From Synanceia verrucosa (lineage: Eukaryota > Chordata > Actinopteri > Perciformes > Synanceiidae): 64,000 nucleotides of DNA. Shown here piece by piece: positions 55,901-64,000 of this stretch. The first letter of the stretch is position 1. Every line of letters starts with the position of its first letter. Location of the stretch: NCBI GenBank assembly GCA_029721515.1, contig CM056550.1, positions 19,343,119-19,407,118 on the forward strand. The letters are read 5' to 3'. The position numbers and the translations under genes were made by a program. The notes below the pieces were generated by a model. The model was not told the DNA's origin. It did not search any database and was given only the letters and a program-made list of their open reading frames with translations.

Positions 55901-58900
55901 CCAACCTCAATGCCTTCTGGCCCTTACCCAGGCCCCATGCCACCCCAACAGCAGCCAACGCCATCCCAGCCATCCCCCTACCACTCAGGCCCTCCTCCTC
56001 CCAGAGCTCAGATGCCTCCCACCTCCATGGCCCAGAGCAACCACCTGCCTCCAGGACCACAGGGCCCACCAGGCCCTCCTGGGCCCATGCAGCAGCCTCC
56101 GTCTCAGCCTGGCATGCAGGGAGGATACCCTTCTCAGCAGAATGGTGAGGAGACAGTCACCAAGTCAAAGCTAGATAGAAAAGTGTTGTTTGCTGCATCA
56201 TTAAGTTGTTTTGCTGTTCTCTTCAGGTGCATTTGGGCAGGTGAGAGGCCCTCAGCCTGGCTATGCAGGCCCGTATCCCGGGCAACCAAACTACGGGGCC
56301 CCTGCACCAGTTCCGGCTCCTGCTCCCCCTGCACAGAAAAGACTTGACCCAGATGCCATTCCTAGCCCGGTGAGCCAACACAAACACCACAAAACTGTAT
56401 TCTCCAGATCAGCTCTCTTATTTGTAGTGTTAAAGTGAACAAAGACTGTGAGCAACACGATCATGACAACAATGTTAATGTTCTAATAAGAGCTCAGACG
56501 TGTAATCAGATTACTTCTGTGCTCTCGTGTGTTGGACGGTTTTCTTCATGGCATATTCATGTTAATGTGTTAATATGTGATGTTGTCATGCTGTTTTTAA
56601 TTTACTGTTTAATCAACCTGGAACATCGTCACTGCTGGATATCACAGTTTATAGACTGATAGTTGAAAATGCATTTTTACACTCTCAGTTTAATCTATGC
56701 AGCTGTCTGCACCGATTCCACAGGCCTGAAGCGTCACATCAATCATATTATCTTTATGTTGTTGTTATCTATTTCCTTGTTATTTGATTTTATTGTTTAT
56801 GATGGCATGTTTTCTCCTTTACTGTTGTTTAAAAAGGAGTTCTCACATATCAAACAGATTTTCTGCTCGTCTCTTGAAATGCTCAAAACAGAGAGAACCG
56901 GTGTAGACAGTCGCTTGAACGCTTTTGTCAGCGCTGATATGGTGTTTTCTGTCTAGACACGGGGTCACAGTAGTATTCTAACTTCAAACCTCAGCATGTG
57001 CGTCAAACAGACGTCTGGTCTGTTAGTTTATACCTACCTGCTCTTGACTGTCTGCAGCACAGTGCCACTAATCTTTAATCAATACCACTGATCAGTTTCT
57101 GTCTGAATAACAAAGCTGCCTGCTACTGAGCGTTATCTTTCTCTCTACTCACACTCCTTTTTTGAATATTTTTACTCTTTGTATTTATTTATTTTGTCCT
57201 GTTTTGCACTATTTGCTGGACAAACTTTTGAATGTAAAGCAAGCGTCTGACATGCCGGCTGTGCAGAAATCAAGACATAGAATAGATCCAGACGCTATCC
57301 CGAGCCCAGTAAGTTTCCTGTGTGCCTGCCTTTTTCCTCTGCTTCATGTCCTGTCTGCTCTCATTAACCCACCAGCCTCCACCTCCTGTTGGTTCCTCAT
57401 CACCCCTCAGCGATAGTCACAATATGAAAAGAGTCATCCCTGCTTTTTCACGTGTTGCACCAAGATCGTTATTATCCATTCGGACTGGATGTTTACGCCG
57501 ATGTGTCACAAATACATTTTGGCGTCTAATATATTTCAGCACTAATGCCCAAATAAAATAGTCACTGTAAAAATAAAACACCAGTGTACTATTAACTGAC
57601 ATTAACCAGTAATAGTAGTAGTTAGACATTTTGGGAATAATGTGTTCTTGTTTAGAGTTGTATCACTCACAAGCTTAGTCTAAAGAAAAGTTAATTTATT
57701 TTTTATTTTTAATAAATTATTATTTTGTCAAATAAGTGTATTTATTGTTATTGTTATTATTATTACCTAGTCAAAGAATGCCTATTTATTTATTATTTTT
57801 ATGTCAAAATTTTGGCAGAAAGGTAGCCTAGCAAAGCCTTATTGCCTCTAAAAGCTCACTAATTAACATTTCGTTCCAGTGTAAAAATATCAAATCAACA
57901 TTTTACAGGATTTTCCATTCAAAGCATTTTTCCCAAAATGTTGAACTGTTCCTATGAGAAAAGAATGAGGGCTACTTTTGAATAAGTCATACTCGTACAG
58001 CCTTTTTCTCCCGTTAAGGGCATTACATCGCCACATGCATCATAACCTTCTGGTTTTGTGTGTCTGATCAGGATTTTGAGGCAGTTTATGGTTCTGTTTC
58101 TGCATGCTAGCATGCCATGGTTTGACTGACACACATTCCCTTGCATTAATGGCATGCCTTAATATATATCATTTGCTTCAAGGAGAGGTTTGCTTTTGTT
58201 TTATCCACATATGTCGATGGGTTTTCAGTGTTTGTTTAGTAGCTGCGGATGTGTGCGTGAAAGTCATCGGCTGCATGGGTGCTGGATGTTTCTCTGTCAT
58301 AGTGTGTGCTGTGCTTATGCTTTAACCATGTCTGATTTATGGATGTTTTTGTCCTCTTCCCGTCTTTTTTAGATTCAGGTAATAGAGGATGACAAGGCTA
58401 AGAGCACCGAGCCATTCACTACAGGGGTCAGAGGTCAGGCCCCACCTCTGGTCACCACCGACTTCCAGGTCAAAGACCAAGGTAGTTTTGCATCCTGTGA
58501 CAGCTTCTCATCCACACCCTCCAAAAGAGTCCAGGATTTCAATTTGATTGAAATCTTACGGAATTGTCCTCCAGATCCAAGAAAATAGAAAGTGGTATTA
58601 ATGGAGAGTCTGTGTCTGTGTTCAGGGAATGCCAGTCCCAGGTTTATTCGCTGTACGGCCTATAATATGCCTTGCACAGCTGATATGGCCAAGCAGTCTC
58701 AGGTGCCTCTGGCCGCCGTCATCAAACCCCTCGCCACGCTGCCGCCAGATGAGGTGAGTGATGCCCCTCCTCTCTCCCCTCTGAGGTGCTGTTGTTTCAT
58801 GACACAATACCATCTAAAGAGATACTGTACTAATTACAAAGCAAAAATAGACACATTTTTGACTTCATTTGCTTGATGAATAGTAAAATTTGCAGTATTT

Positions 58901-61900
58901 ATTATCCTTGAGGTTTTTACTGCGCTTACAGCTGCACCAACTTCGCGATTAAAAGCTGAGTTGATTGATAGAAACTTAATCTCCAGTGCTTTGATAGTTG
59001 ATTTCTTTATTTTTTATTTTTTATAAAAACAGCCCCTTAGTTTTGGTTTTTGTGTACTGAATAACTTGGTGCTTTTCAACTTGTGGTTAAATAAAACAAG
59101 ATGTACATTATAATTTTAAATTATAGTTTACATACTTGTCAGAATGATCCATAATTACACATATAACTGGGTGTAAAATATTACATCATAAAATAGATGA
59201 GATGATAGATGATAAATAGAATTAATATTAAAACTAAATAAAGGCATTAATTGATAACATCTGACATCAGTTCATATTTCTGCTTTCGTATTTGCCTCTT
59301 TTTTCATTTACCTTTTACATTAATTAATCTATTTTTTATTCCTTACTACAAAGGTAAATAAATACAGAAAAACATTAATATAACATTTTATCAGTTAATT
59401 AAGGCCTACATATATTGTTTTTGGTATTATTAATGCCATATGAATTTATTTTTTGAGTCATTCATTCATTCATATTTTTGGCAGGTTATGTCATCCACTA
59501 AATTTTATGCATGAAGTCTGTCAGCCTCTAGATTATTAGGTAAAAACTTCTCTCACTCTTTTCATTGCCTGTCTTGTCAGACCCCTCCATACGTGGTGGA
59601 CCACGGCGAAGGAGGTCCAATCCGCTGCAACCGTTGCAAAGCCTACATGTGTCCGTACATGCAGTTCATAGAGGGAGGTCGCCGCTTCCTGTGCGGCTTT
59701 TGCAGCTGCGTCACAGAGGGTGTGTTTGTGTTCATGTATGAAAACTTTCTTTTTAATTTAAGATTAAATTCCCGGCACTGATGTTCCTGCTTCTGCTCTT
59801 TCCCCGTAGTGCCTCCACATTACTTCCAGCATCTGGACCACACTGGTAAGAGGGTGGACTGCTACGACAGGCCGGAGCTTTCGCTGGGCAGCTACGAGTT
59901 CCTGGCTACAGTTGACTACTGTAAGGTAAGACCTGCCTGCAGGAAACGTAGATTAAGCTCTGTTTTGGCATTTCAACGCAACTCCAACTTATGGAGGGAA
60001 TCATTTACCCATGATTCCCCTCAGGGATCTGCAGACATAATTCTCTAGAATAGAAGCTTGTTTCTTGGCTTTTGTCACAGGTTGGAATGACACAATAATG
60101 ACCAAAGTCATCAACAGCAGTCTGCAAACTAAACTGCTGTCCCTGTTGAATCTTGCTGAAATTGGTCTGTTCTGCATTTTAGTTCATCAGCATCAGGTTG
60201 GAAATTATTCTGTACAGGGCAGCTAACAGTGCACAGTGTTAAACTGGTGGGCACTGGATCTTTACATCGTATTTTGTTTCTCACTACCATACTGACTGAT
60301 ATCAATATACAACCCTGATTTTCCAGTGAAGATTTGAGCTTTGTGATGTATTTTTATTGCTTATTATCTTAATATCCCCTCAATTATGGTGGAGAACCTT
60401 GTTCTTGGTTTATAAAATGCTGCAGGGATGACACCAACATTATGATTGCACTATCCACTTTGCTGCTGTAACAATGCAAATTTCTCCGTCTGTGGGACAA
60501 ATAAAGGATTTTCTTATCTTATCTTAATGTGCCGAACAGAACAACAAAATTCCTCAGCCTCCAGCCTTCATCTTCCTTATCGATGTGTCCTACAACGCTG
60601 TGAAGAGCGGCATGGTCAGCATTGTCTGCCAAGAACTCAAGACTCTACTAGACTACCTGCCCAGGTAAAAGACACAGGGCAGGAAAGTGTGAAGGAAGAA
60701 TAGAGGAGTTGAATGGAGCCAGTGGAAAAAAGAGACTGATGAAAGGAAAGATGGAATAGATAAGGAAAATAAAGGATTTAAATCACAAGTTTTTGCTTTG
60801 CATCTCAGGAAATGCAAACTGAACCTTTCTATCTTTTCATCCTCTGGTTCTGCGTCCAGGGAAAACCCAGAATTGGACTCAGTGGTGCGGGTGGGTTTCG
60901 TCACCTATAACAAGGTTTTGCACTTCTACAATGTCAAGGCGAGCCTCGCCCAGCCCCAGATGTTGGTGGTGTCGGACGTATCAGACATGTTTGTACCCCT
61001 GCTCGACGGCTTCTTGGTCAACGTGAATGAGAGCCGACTAGTCATCGAGAGGTGGGTTGACGTAAACCAAACACACACATTAATAAATACATGAGGTGTG
61101 TATGGACGTACAAAGGTTTGGGGGTTTTCTGACACGCTGTTTGTGTTTTCCAGTTTGCTGGACCAGATCCCAGAGATGTTTGCAGACACCAGGGAGACGG
61201 AAACGGTCTTTGGACCCGTCATCCAGGCAGGATTGGAGGCACTGAAGGTAATAGATACAAAGTCTCTGTTACTCACCAACAAACATGTTAAATGTGTTTT
61301 CTTCCTCTTAAAAAAATCCACAAACCTGCACTGTTGCAGTCCACGTTCACTAGCCAAAAGCCTACTCATACCCTGCCTATTTTTGCTGTGTTTCTCAGCA
61401 CATTACTGCCACCTGTAGATCAGTGAAATAGTGTGAATTCATTGTGTCCACAAGTGCAGAAGACGCATAATACAGCATCTGATTGAGAACATTTTAACTT
61501 TTGAAAGCTGGCAAAGAGGACAGGGGTTCACAGCCACAATTTCACCGTGGCTGCTGTGGCATCTGTTGAAACGTTAAAAAAAAATGTATCTGGATACGTG
61601 ACACCATGTTAATTTGCCACTAATTTACAGTCTGCTGACATGCCTGCTGATTTGTTTGATGCTGTCACTTTCTCAGGCTGCAGACTGCTCAGGGAAGCTC
61701 TTTGTGTTTCACACCTCTCTGCCAATCGCAGAAGCTCCTGGAAAATTAAAGAACAGAGAAGACAAGAAGCTGATTGGGACAGATAAGGAGAAGGTAATCA
61801 CCAGTTTGGAAAGTTTATTGTACACTTATATCAGCAGCAGGTCTCCACACTGACTCCCCGTCCTCTTCTGTCTTCCTCAGTCTCTGTTTCAGCCCCAGGT

Positions 61901-63461
61901 GGGTTTCTACAACACTCTGGCTAAGGAGTGTGTCGCACAGGGCTGTTGTGTGGATCTCTTCCTCTTCCCCAACCAATATGTGGACGTTGCCACGTTAGGG
62001 GTGGTTCCTGTCTCCACTGGAGGTTCTGTGTACAAATACACCTACTTCCAGGTGAAACAACCACTCTCTCATTCTGAACCCAAGTTTTTACTGTACTGTA
62101 GCACCTATTATGCTCTGATAGCATCTCTTTGAACACTACTAACTCTTGGCGTGTTTTCTTTGTCCCAGGCTCAGACTGACAGGGACAGGTTCTTGAACGA
62201 CCTCAGACGAGACGTACAGAAACAAGTAGGCTTTGACGCCGTCATGAGGGTTCGAACCAGCACAGGTGAGGCTTCCTCTACTTGAAGACATGCCGACTAA
62301 AAGAAATACAGCAGCTGATTTTATGGCCCTTGCCCCTCCCGCCTCCCTTCAGGTATCCGGGCGACAGACTTCTTCGGCTCCTTCTTCATGAGTAACACCA
62401 CAGATGTGGAACTAGCCGGTCTGGACTGTGACAAGTCCATCACTGTCGAGTTCAAACACGACGATAAGCTCAGCGAGGAGACGGGGGCACTCATGCAGGT
62501 GGGCATGTTATTGAAAAATCCTATCAATCTGTATCTGGTATCTTATCTTTTTCCTTTTCTCTTACATATTTAATTCACTCACGTCCCCCTAACTTGAGTA
62601 ATTTCTTCTTTCTCCCCTGGATTTCATTTTCAGATCTCATATTTTACATAATAGTAGAGCGCCTAATTTCATTGCCAACAGCTGCGGCAGTAATTGCTGG
62701 TGCATATGACAATAAATTCCCCTTGAACAAGTAGACTGACTTAAACCTTTCACCAGTTTCTGTTTCACCCTAGAAAGCTTGAGCTACAGCTGCGTTCAGT
62801 ACGGAAGATAAAGCAACCTGTGAACACTGCTGAAGCTGGTTCTTTTGTATGAAAAGCACGTCCTGTTTGTTCCCCTGCAGTGCGCCGTGCTGTACACCAG
62901 CTGCACCGGCCAAAGACGCCTCCGAGTCCACAACATGGCGGTGAACTGCTGCTCTCAGCTGGCCGACCTGTACCGCAACTGTGAGACCGACACTATCATC
63001 AACTACTTCTCCAAATATGGTGAATACAAGCTCACACGGCAGAATAGATTAGGCAATATGAATGTACGCATGCAGCATTGCACTCTAAAAGTCTGAATAA
63101 GGTGCGAGTGGAGAAATGAATGAGTGCTGTTTTCTAAAAATACCATCCAGCTGCTGCAGTAGAAAGCTGCACCTGCTCGTGACAGCTCGCTGGTATGAGT
63201 GTTTGCAGCTTTGGAAGTGTGAAGCAGAGCAGCGTTCAGAAAGAGGGAAGATGCTAAACTGCAGGTTGTAATTGCTTTTCTTTCAGAGGTCGGTGTAATA
63301 CTTGTTGTTGTTGTTGTTGTTGTTGTTTTTTGTGTGCTGCAGCTTTCCGGGGCCTCCTGAGCAATCCCACCAAGGCGGTGAGAGATACTCTGGTCAACCA
63401 GTGCGCTCAGATTCTGGCCTGTTACCGAAAGAACTGTGCAAGCCCCTCGTCAGCTGGTCAG
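52824..63461 (+). CDS. sec24c: SEC24 homolog C, COPII coat component (C-terminus off the right edge)
   Basis: 18 constitutive coding exons in the window join in frame to 1031 residues, plus two optional exons. Seen: MNVNQ start; a Pro/Gln/Ser-rich disordered N-terminus to about residue 467; RLDPDAIPSP then IQVIEDD; the zinc finger CNRC...CGFC (about 562-587); the trunk (PPAFIFLIDVSYNAV, RVGFVTYNKVLHFYNVK, FVPLLDGFLVNVNESR, LLDQIPEMFADTRETETVF); and the beta-barrel and start of the helical region (NCCSQLADLYRNCETD, QILACYRKNCASPSS). Known: SEC24 is the cargo-binding adaptor of the COPII inner coat at ER exit sites, pairing with SEC23. MNVNQ and the trunk wording favour SEC24C over SEC24D. The helical remainder and gelsolin-like domain, about 220 residues, should lie to the right. 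Confidence 0.96.
52984..54010. other. sec24c intron containing cassette exon A
   Basis: About 1 kb. Apart from the probable 81-base exon nothing else is recognised. Confidence 0.5.
53265..53345 (+). CDS. sec24c: Probable sec24c cassette exon A (27 codons)
   Basis: 81 bases between a strong acceptor (TTCTTGTATTTCAG) and a donor (CTTAG-GTAACT). It is phase 1-1, divisible by three and free of stops in the sec24c frame. It would insert GYSPFTSFPSKAVAANPVSD and LSSPLDL between HGAPPQ and GPARGPP. The Pro/Ser-rich composition fits the N-terminal region. It is not recalled from human SEC24C, so it is called from splice signals and frame alone. Confidence 0.6.
   Translation, partial: VILLSQAFPLRLWLPTQSLTSPLLLT
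54011..54131 (+). CDS. sec24c: sec24c coding exon 2
   Basis: 121 bases: GPARGPPTSGAPPAPQHYNQ, YSHSQGGMQNGPPPVTQ, APP. The acceptor is GCGTTGCAG and the donor GTAATT. It corresponds to the RAPPSSGAPP region of human SEC24C. Confidence 0.93.
54132..55060. other. sec24c intron between coding exons 2 and 3
   Basis: 929 bases of ordinary intronic sequence with no repeat or exon recognised. Confidence 0.5.
55061..55230 (+). CDS. sec24c: sec24c coding exon 3
   Basis: 170 bases: PAVSQPYNQGAVNLSG, QPSYPHHYGPPQPSMQQ, VTNQMTGMQITSGPPTP, AGPGY. It contains the MTGMQI motif shared with SEC24C/D N-termini. The donor is GTAAGT. Confidence 0.94.
55338..56144 (+). CDS. sec24c: sec24c coding exon 4 (long Pro-rich exon)
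   Basis: 807 bases, 269 codons, almost all Pro/Ser/Gln/Ala; it reads as the disordered SEC24C N-terminus. It contains an in-frame 36-base tandem repeat (55502-55645). The acceptor is GTCTCCTCAG and the donor AATG-GTGAGG. Confidence 0.93.
55502..55645 (+). repeat. sec24c: In-frame 36-bp tandem repeat in sec24c
   Basis: Three identical 36-base units plus a diverged fourth. They encode SQQPFSSALPPT repeated, then SQQPFTSPAPPP. Identity at the DNA level points to recent expansion. Confidence 0.93.
56227..56369 (+). CDS. sec24c: sec24c coding exon 5
   Basis: 143 bases: GAFGQVRGPQPGYAGPYPGQ through APPAQKRLDPDAIPSP, phase 0 at the end. The RLDPDAIPSP motif immediately precedes the SEC24 core. Confidence 0.95.
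56370..57239. other. sec24c intron between coding exon 5 and cassette B
   Basis: 870 bases, AT-rich. No repeat family is recognised. Confidence 0.5.
57240..57308 (+). CDS. sec24c: Probable sec24c cassette exon B (23 codons, echo of exon 5 end)
   Basis: 69 bases, phase 0 at both ends, no stop, acceptor ATGTAAAG and consensus donor GTAAGT. It encodes QASDMPAVQKSRHRIDPDAIPSP. The tail RIDPDAIPSP copies RLDPDAIPSP of the exon just before it with many synonymous changes. Inclusion would present the motif twice before IQVIEDD. An old exon duplication used as an alternative exon is the best explanation. Confidence 0.72.
57309..58372. other. sec24c intron after cassette B
   Basis: About 1.06 kb with low-complexity TTATTATT near 57700-57800. 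No coding signal is seen. Confidence 0.5.
58373..58481 (+). CDS. sec24c: sec24c coding exon 6 (start of conserved core)
   Basis: 109 bases: IQVIEDDKAKSTEPFTTGVR, GQAPPLVTTDFQVKDQ. The acceptor is CGTCTTTTTTAG and the donor GTAGTT. Confidence 0.95.
58626..58753 (+). CDS. sec24c: sec24c coding exon 7
   Basis: 128 bases: GNASPRFIRCTAYNMPCTAD, MAKQSQVPLAAVIKPLA, TLPPDE, phase 0. Near-identical to SEC24C across vertebrates. The donor is GTGAGT. Confidence 0.95.
58754..59580. other. sec24c intron between coding exons 7 and 8
   Basis: 827 bases, very AT-rich in 58900-59480; possibly a degraded ATTAAT-type repeat near 58930-59000. No exon is seen. Confidence 0.5.
59581..59719 (+). CDS. sec24c: sec24c coding exon 8 (zinc finger)
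   Basis: 139 bases: TPPYVVDHGEGGPIRCNRCK, AYMCPYMQFIEGGRRFLCGF, CSCVTE. The four zinc ligands are the CNRC and CGFC pairs. The donor is GTGTGT. Confidence 0.96.
59810..59925 (+). CDS. sec24c: sec24c coding exon 9
   Basis: 116 bases: VPPHYFQHLDHTGKRVDCYD, RPELSLGSYEFLATVDYCK, phase 0. The donor is GTAAGA. Confidence 0.96.
59926..60539. other. sec24c intron between coding exons 9 and 10
   Basis: 614 bases. Its 3' end (about 60420-60530) is a LINE/SINE-type tail ending in TCTTATCTTATCTTA, which abuts the next acceptor. Confidence 0.55.
60420..60530 (+). mobile_element. LINE/SINE 3' tail in sec24c intron
   Basis: ATGCAAATTTCTCCGTCTGT, GGGACAAATAAAGGATTTTC, then (TTATC)n: a typical retroposon 3' end, nine bases from the acceptor AG. 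Confidence 0.65.
60540..60664 (+). CDS. sec24c: sec24c coding exon 10 (trunk start)
   Basis: 125 bases: NNKIPQPPAFIFLIDVSYNA, VKSGMVSIVCQELKTLLDYL, P. The acceptor GCCGAACAG has an unusual purine-containing approach. The donor is GTAAAA. Confidence 0.95.
60860..61051 (+). CDS. sec24c: sec24c coding exon 11 (trunk)
   Basis: 192 bases: RENPELDSVVRVGFVTYNKV, LHFYNVKASLAQPQMLVVSD, VSDMFVPLLDGFLVNVNESR, LVIE. The donor is GTGGGT. Confidence 0.96.
61154..61247 (+). CDS. sec24c: sec24c coding exon 12 (trunk)
   Basis: 94 bases: SLLDQIPEMFADTRETETVF, GPVIQAGLEALK, phase 0. The acceptor is GTGTTTTCCAG. Confidence 0.96.
61248..61676. other. sec24c intron between coding exons 12 and 13
   Basis: 429 bases of unremarkable intronic sequence. 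Confidence 0.5.
61677..61793 (+). CDS. sec24c: sec24c coding exon 13
   Basis: 117 bases, phase 0: AADCSGKLFVFHTSLPIAEA, PGKLKNREDKKLIGTDKEK. The donor is GTAATC. Confidence 0.96.
61881..62051 (+). CDS. sec24c: sec24c coding exon 14
   Basis: 171 bases, phase 0: SLFQPQVGFYNTLAKECVAQ, GCCVDLFLFPNQYVDVATLG, VVPVSTGGSVYKYTYFQ. The donor is GTGAAA. Confidence 0.96.
62169..62265 (+). CDS. sec24c: sec24c coding exon 15
   Basis: 97 bases: AQTDRDRFLNDLRRDVQKQV, GFDAVMRVRTST. The acceptor is CTTTGTCCCAG and the donor GTGAGG. Confidence 0.96.
62353..62498 (+). CDS. sec24c: sec24c coding exon 16
   Basis: 146 bases: GIRATDFFGSFFMSNTTDVE, LAGLDCDKSITVEFKHDDKL, SEETGALMQ, phase 0. The donor is GTGGGC. Confidence 0.96.
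62499..62880. other. sec24c intron between coding exons 16 and 17
   Basis: 382 bases. About 62660-62735 looks like a LINE-type 3' tail (ATGACAATAAATTCC). Otherwise plain. Confidence 0.45.
62881..63019 (+). CDS. sec24c: sec24c coding exon 17
   Basis: 139 bases: CAVLYTSCTGQRRLRVHNMA, VNCCSQLADLYRNCETDTII, NYFSKY. The acceptor is TTCCCCTGCAG. Confidence 0.96.
63020..63342. other. sec24c intron with (GTT)n at its acceptor
   Basis: 323 bases. A (GTT)8 microsatellite at 63303-63327 ends 16 bases before the next exon. Confidence 0.55.
63303..63327. repeat. (GTT)n at sec24c acceptor
   Basis: Eight GTT units then TTTTTTGTGTGCTGCAG. Confidence 0.95.
63343..63461 (+). CDS. sec24c: sec24c coding exon 18 (last in window)
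   Basis: 119 bases: AFRGLLSNPTKAVRDTLVNQ, CAQILACYRKNCASPSSAGQ, phase 0. Helical region. The donor is GTACTG. Later exons (expected LILPECMKLLP) lie off the right edge. Confidence 0.95.
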
Positions 63462-64000
63462 GTACTGAAAGCCCTCAGCTTACTGTATGTGTGTTTATAG
63501 CTATCAAATATGTAATATAAAATATAATATAAATATATAAAACTAAATAGATTCAGAGCTAGGGCTGGGTACCAAACTTCAATAATTTTGTAGCACCAAT
63601 CGAAATGCTCTGATGCTATCTGGTATCAAAAATGAATAAATCCAATACCCAAGTCTCTCTGAATCATGCTGTCCGATGTCTCTGTGGACGAGGGGACATG
63701 TCCCCTTCAGATTCATAGTGATTCTGATCTGTCCCTCCACTTTCCCAGCATAAGGAGACAAACATCGCTGGTAAAACAAAGGATTAATGCCATTGCAGCA
63801 GCATTGGGAGCCGGCGTTTGTGTTTAGCCTAATGGTGCTTTCAGTTGTACAAGAATGTCGGAATTTTCAGTCTCCAAGTCAGAATGTTAATCAGAGCGTC
63901 CCGTGAATTTGGATCTCCACCTCAGAAAGTCAGATTAATCCCACCAACCTGACATAGAATTCCTGCTATCTGCTACATGTTTTGATGTATGTCTGATAGG
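63462..64000. other. sec24c intron, right edge
   Basis: 539 bases with no following exon. 63560-63730 resembles a degraded fish repeat (GGGCTGGGTACC-type motif). Confidence 0.45.

Noticed and set aside
55293..56174. 293-codon open frame overlapping the sec24c Pro-rich exon
   Set aside because: Wrong frame. The Pro-coding CCT/CCA codons make shifted frames open too (Leu/His/Ser-rich). The sec24c frame joins correctly to its neighbours.
52824..63461. Assignment as sec24d
   Set aside because: SEC24D does not begin MNVNQ, and trunk wording such as NNKIPQPPAF and LVNVNESR is SEC24C-like.

Overview
This window is vertebrate nuclear DNA, most likely from a spiny-rayed (percomorph) teleost fish. 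Its genes are split into short exons with GT-AG introns. CA/TG microsatellites are very dense, and the interspersed repeats are typical of fish: Tc1-like transposons, tRNA-headed SINEs, foldback MITEs and LINE-like tails. There is no bacterial, viral or organellar gene content. The species cannot be told from the sequence alone. Gene names rest on recalled similarity to human and fish proteins; no database search was run. || Layout. (1) About 1-24.3 kb: the 5' half of usp54 on the minus strand. A CpG-rich non-coding first exon lies near 24.2 kb, the start codon is at 16517, and five further coding exons run leftward to 1096. The rest of the gene lies off the left edge. (2) 25.9-31.5 kb: a complete five-exon coding region for myoz1 (calsarcin/FATZ, a sarcomeric Z-disc protein) on the minus strand. 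Its largest intron holds a 33-bp minisatellite of about 25 units and an AT-rich block. (3) 31.5-37.7 kb: intergenic and upstream DNA with several transposon relics. (4) 37.7-48.7 kb: a complete five-exon coding region for synpo2l (CHAP, a PDZ-containing actin-associated Z-disc protein) on the minus strand. (5) 48.7-50.9 kb: the space between two divergent genes. (6) 50.9-64 kb: sec24c (COPII coat cargo adaptor) on the plus strand, with a 5'UTR exon, 18 constitutive coding exons and two probable in-frame cassette exons. It runs off the right edge. || The order usp54 - myoz1 - synpo2l - sec24c matches, from memory, human 10q22 (USP54, MYOZ1, SYNPO2L, SEC24C). It parallels the paralogous 4q26 block (USP53, MYOZ2, SYNPO2, SEC24D), so this is an ancient vertebrate paralogon. 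Two of the genes (myoz1, synpo2l) act at the striated-muscle Z-disc. The other two are broadly used: a ubiquitin-protease-family protein and an ER-export coat subunit. || The most interesting observations are: two likely sec24c cassette exons, one a divergent copy of the preceding exon's end motif; a minisatellite in a muscle-gene intron whose units carry a near-CArG box; CA repeats placed just inside several usp54 5' splice sites; a 66-codon uORF ending two bases before the usp54 start; and several foldback or MITE elements, one with TTAA target duplications.
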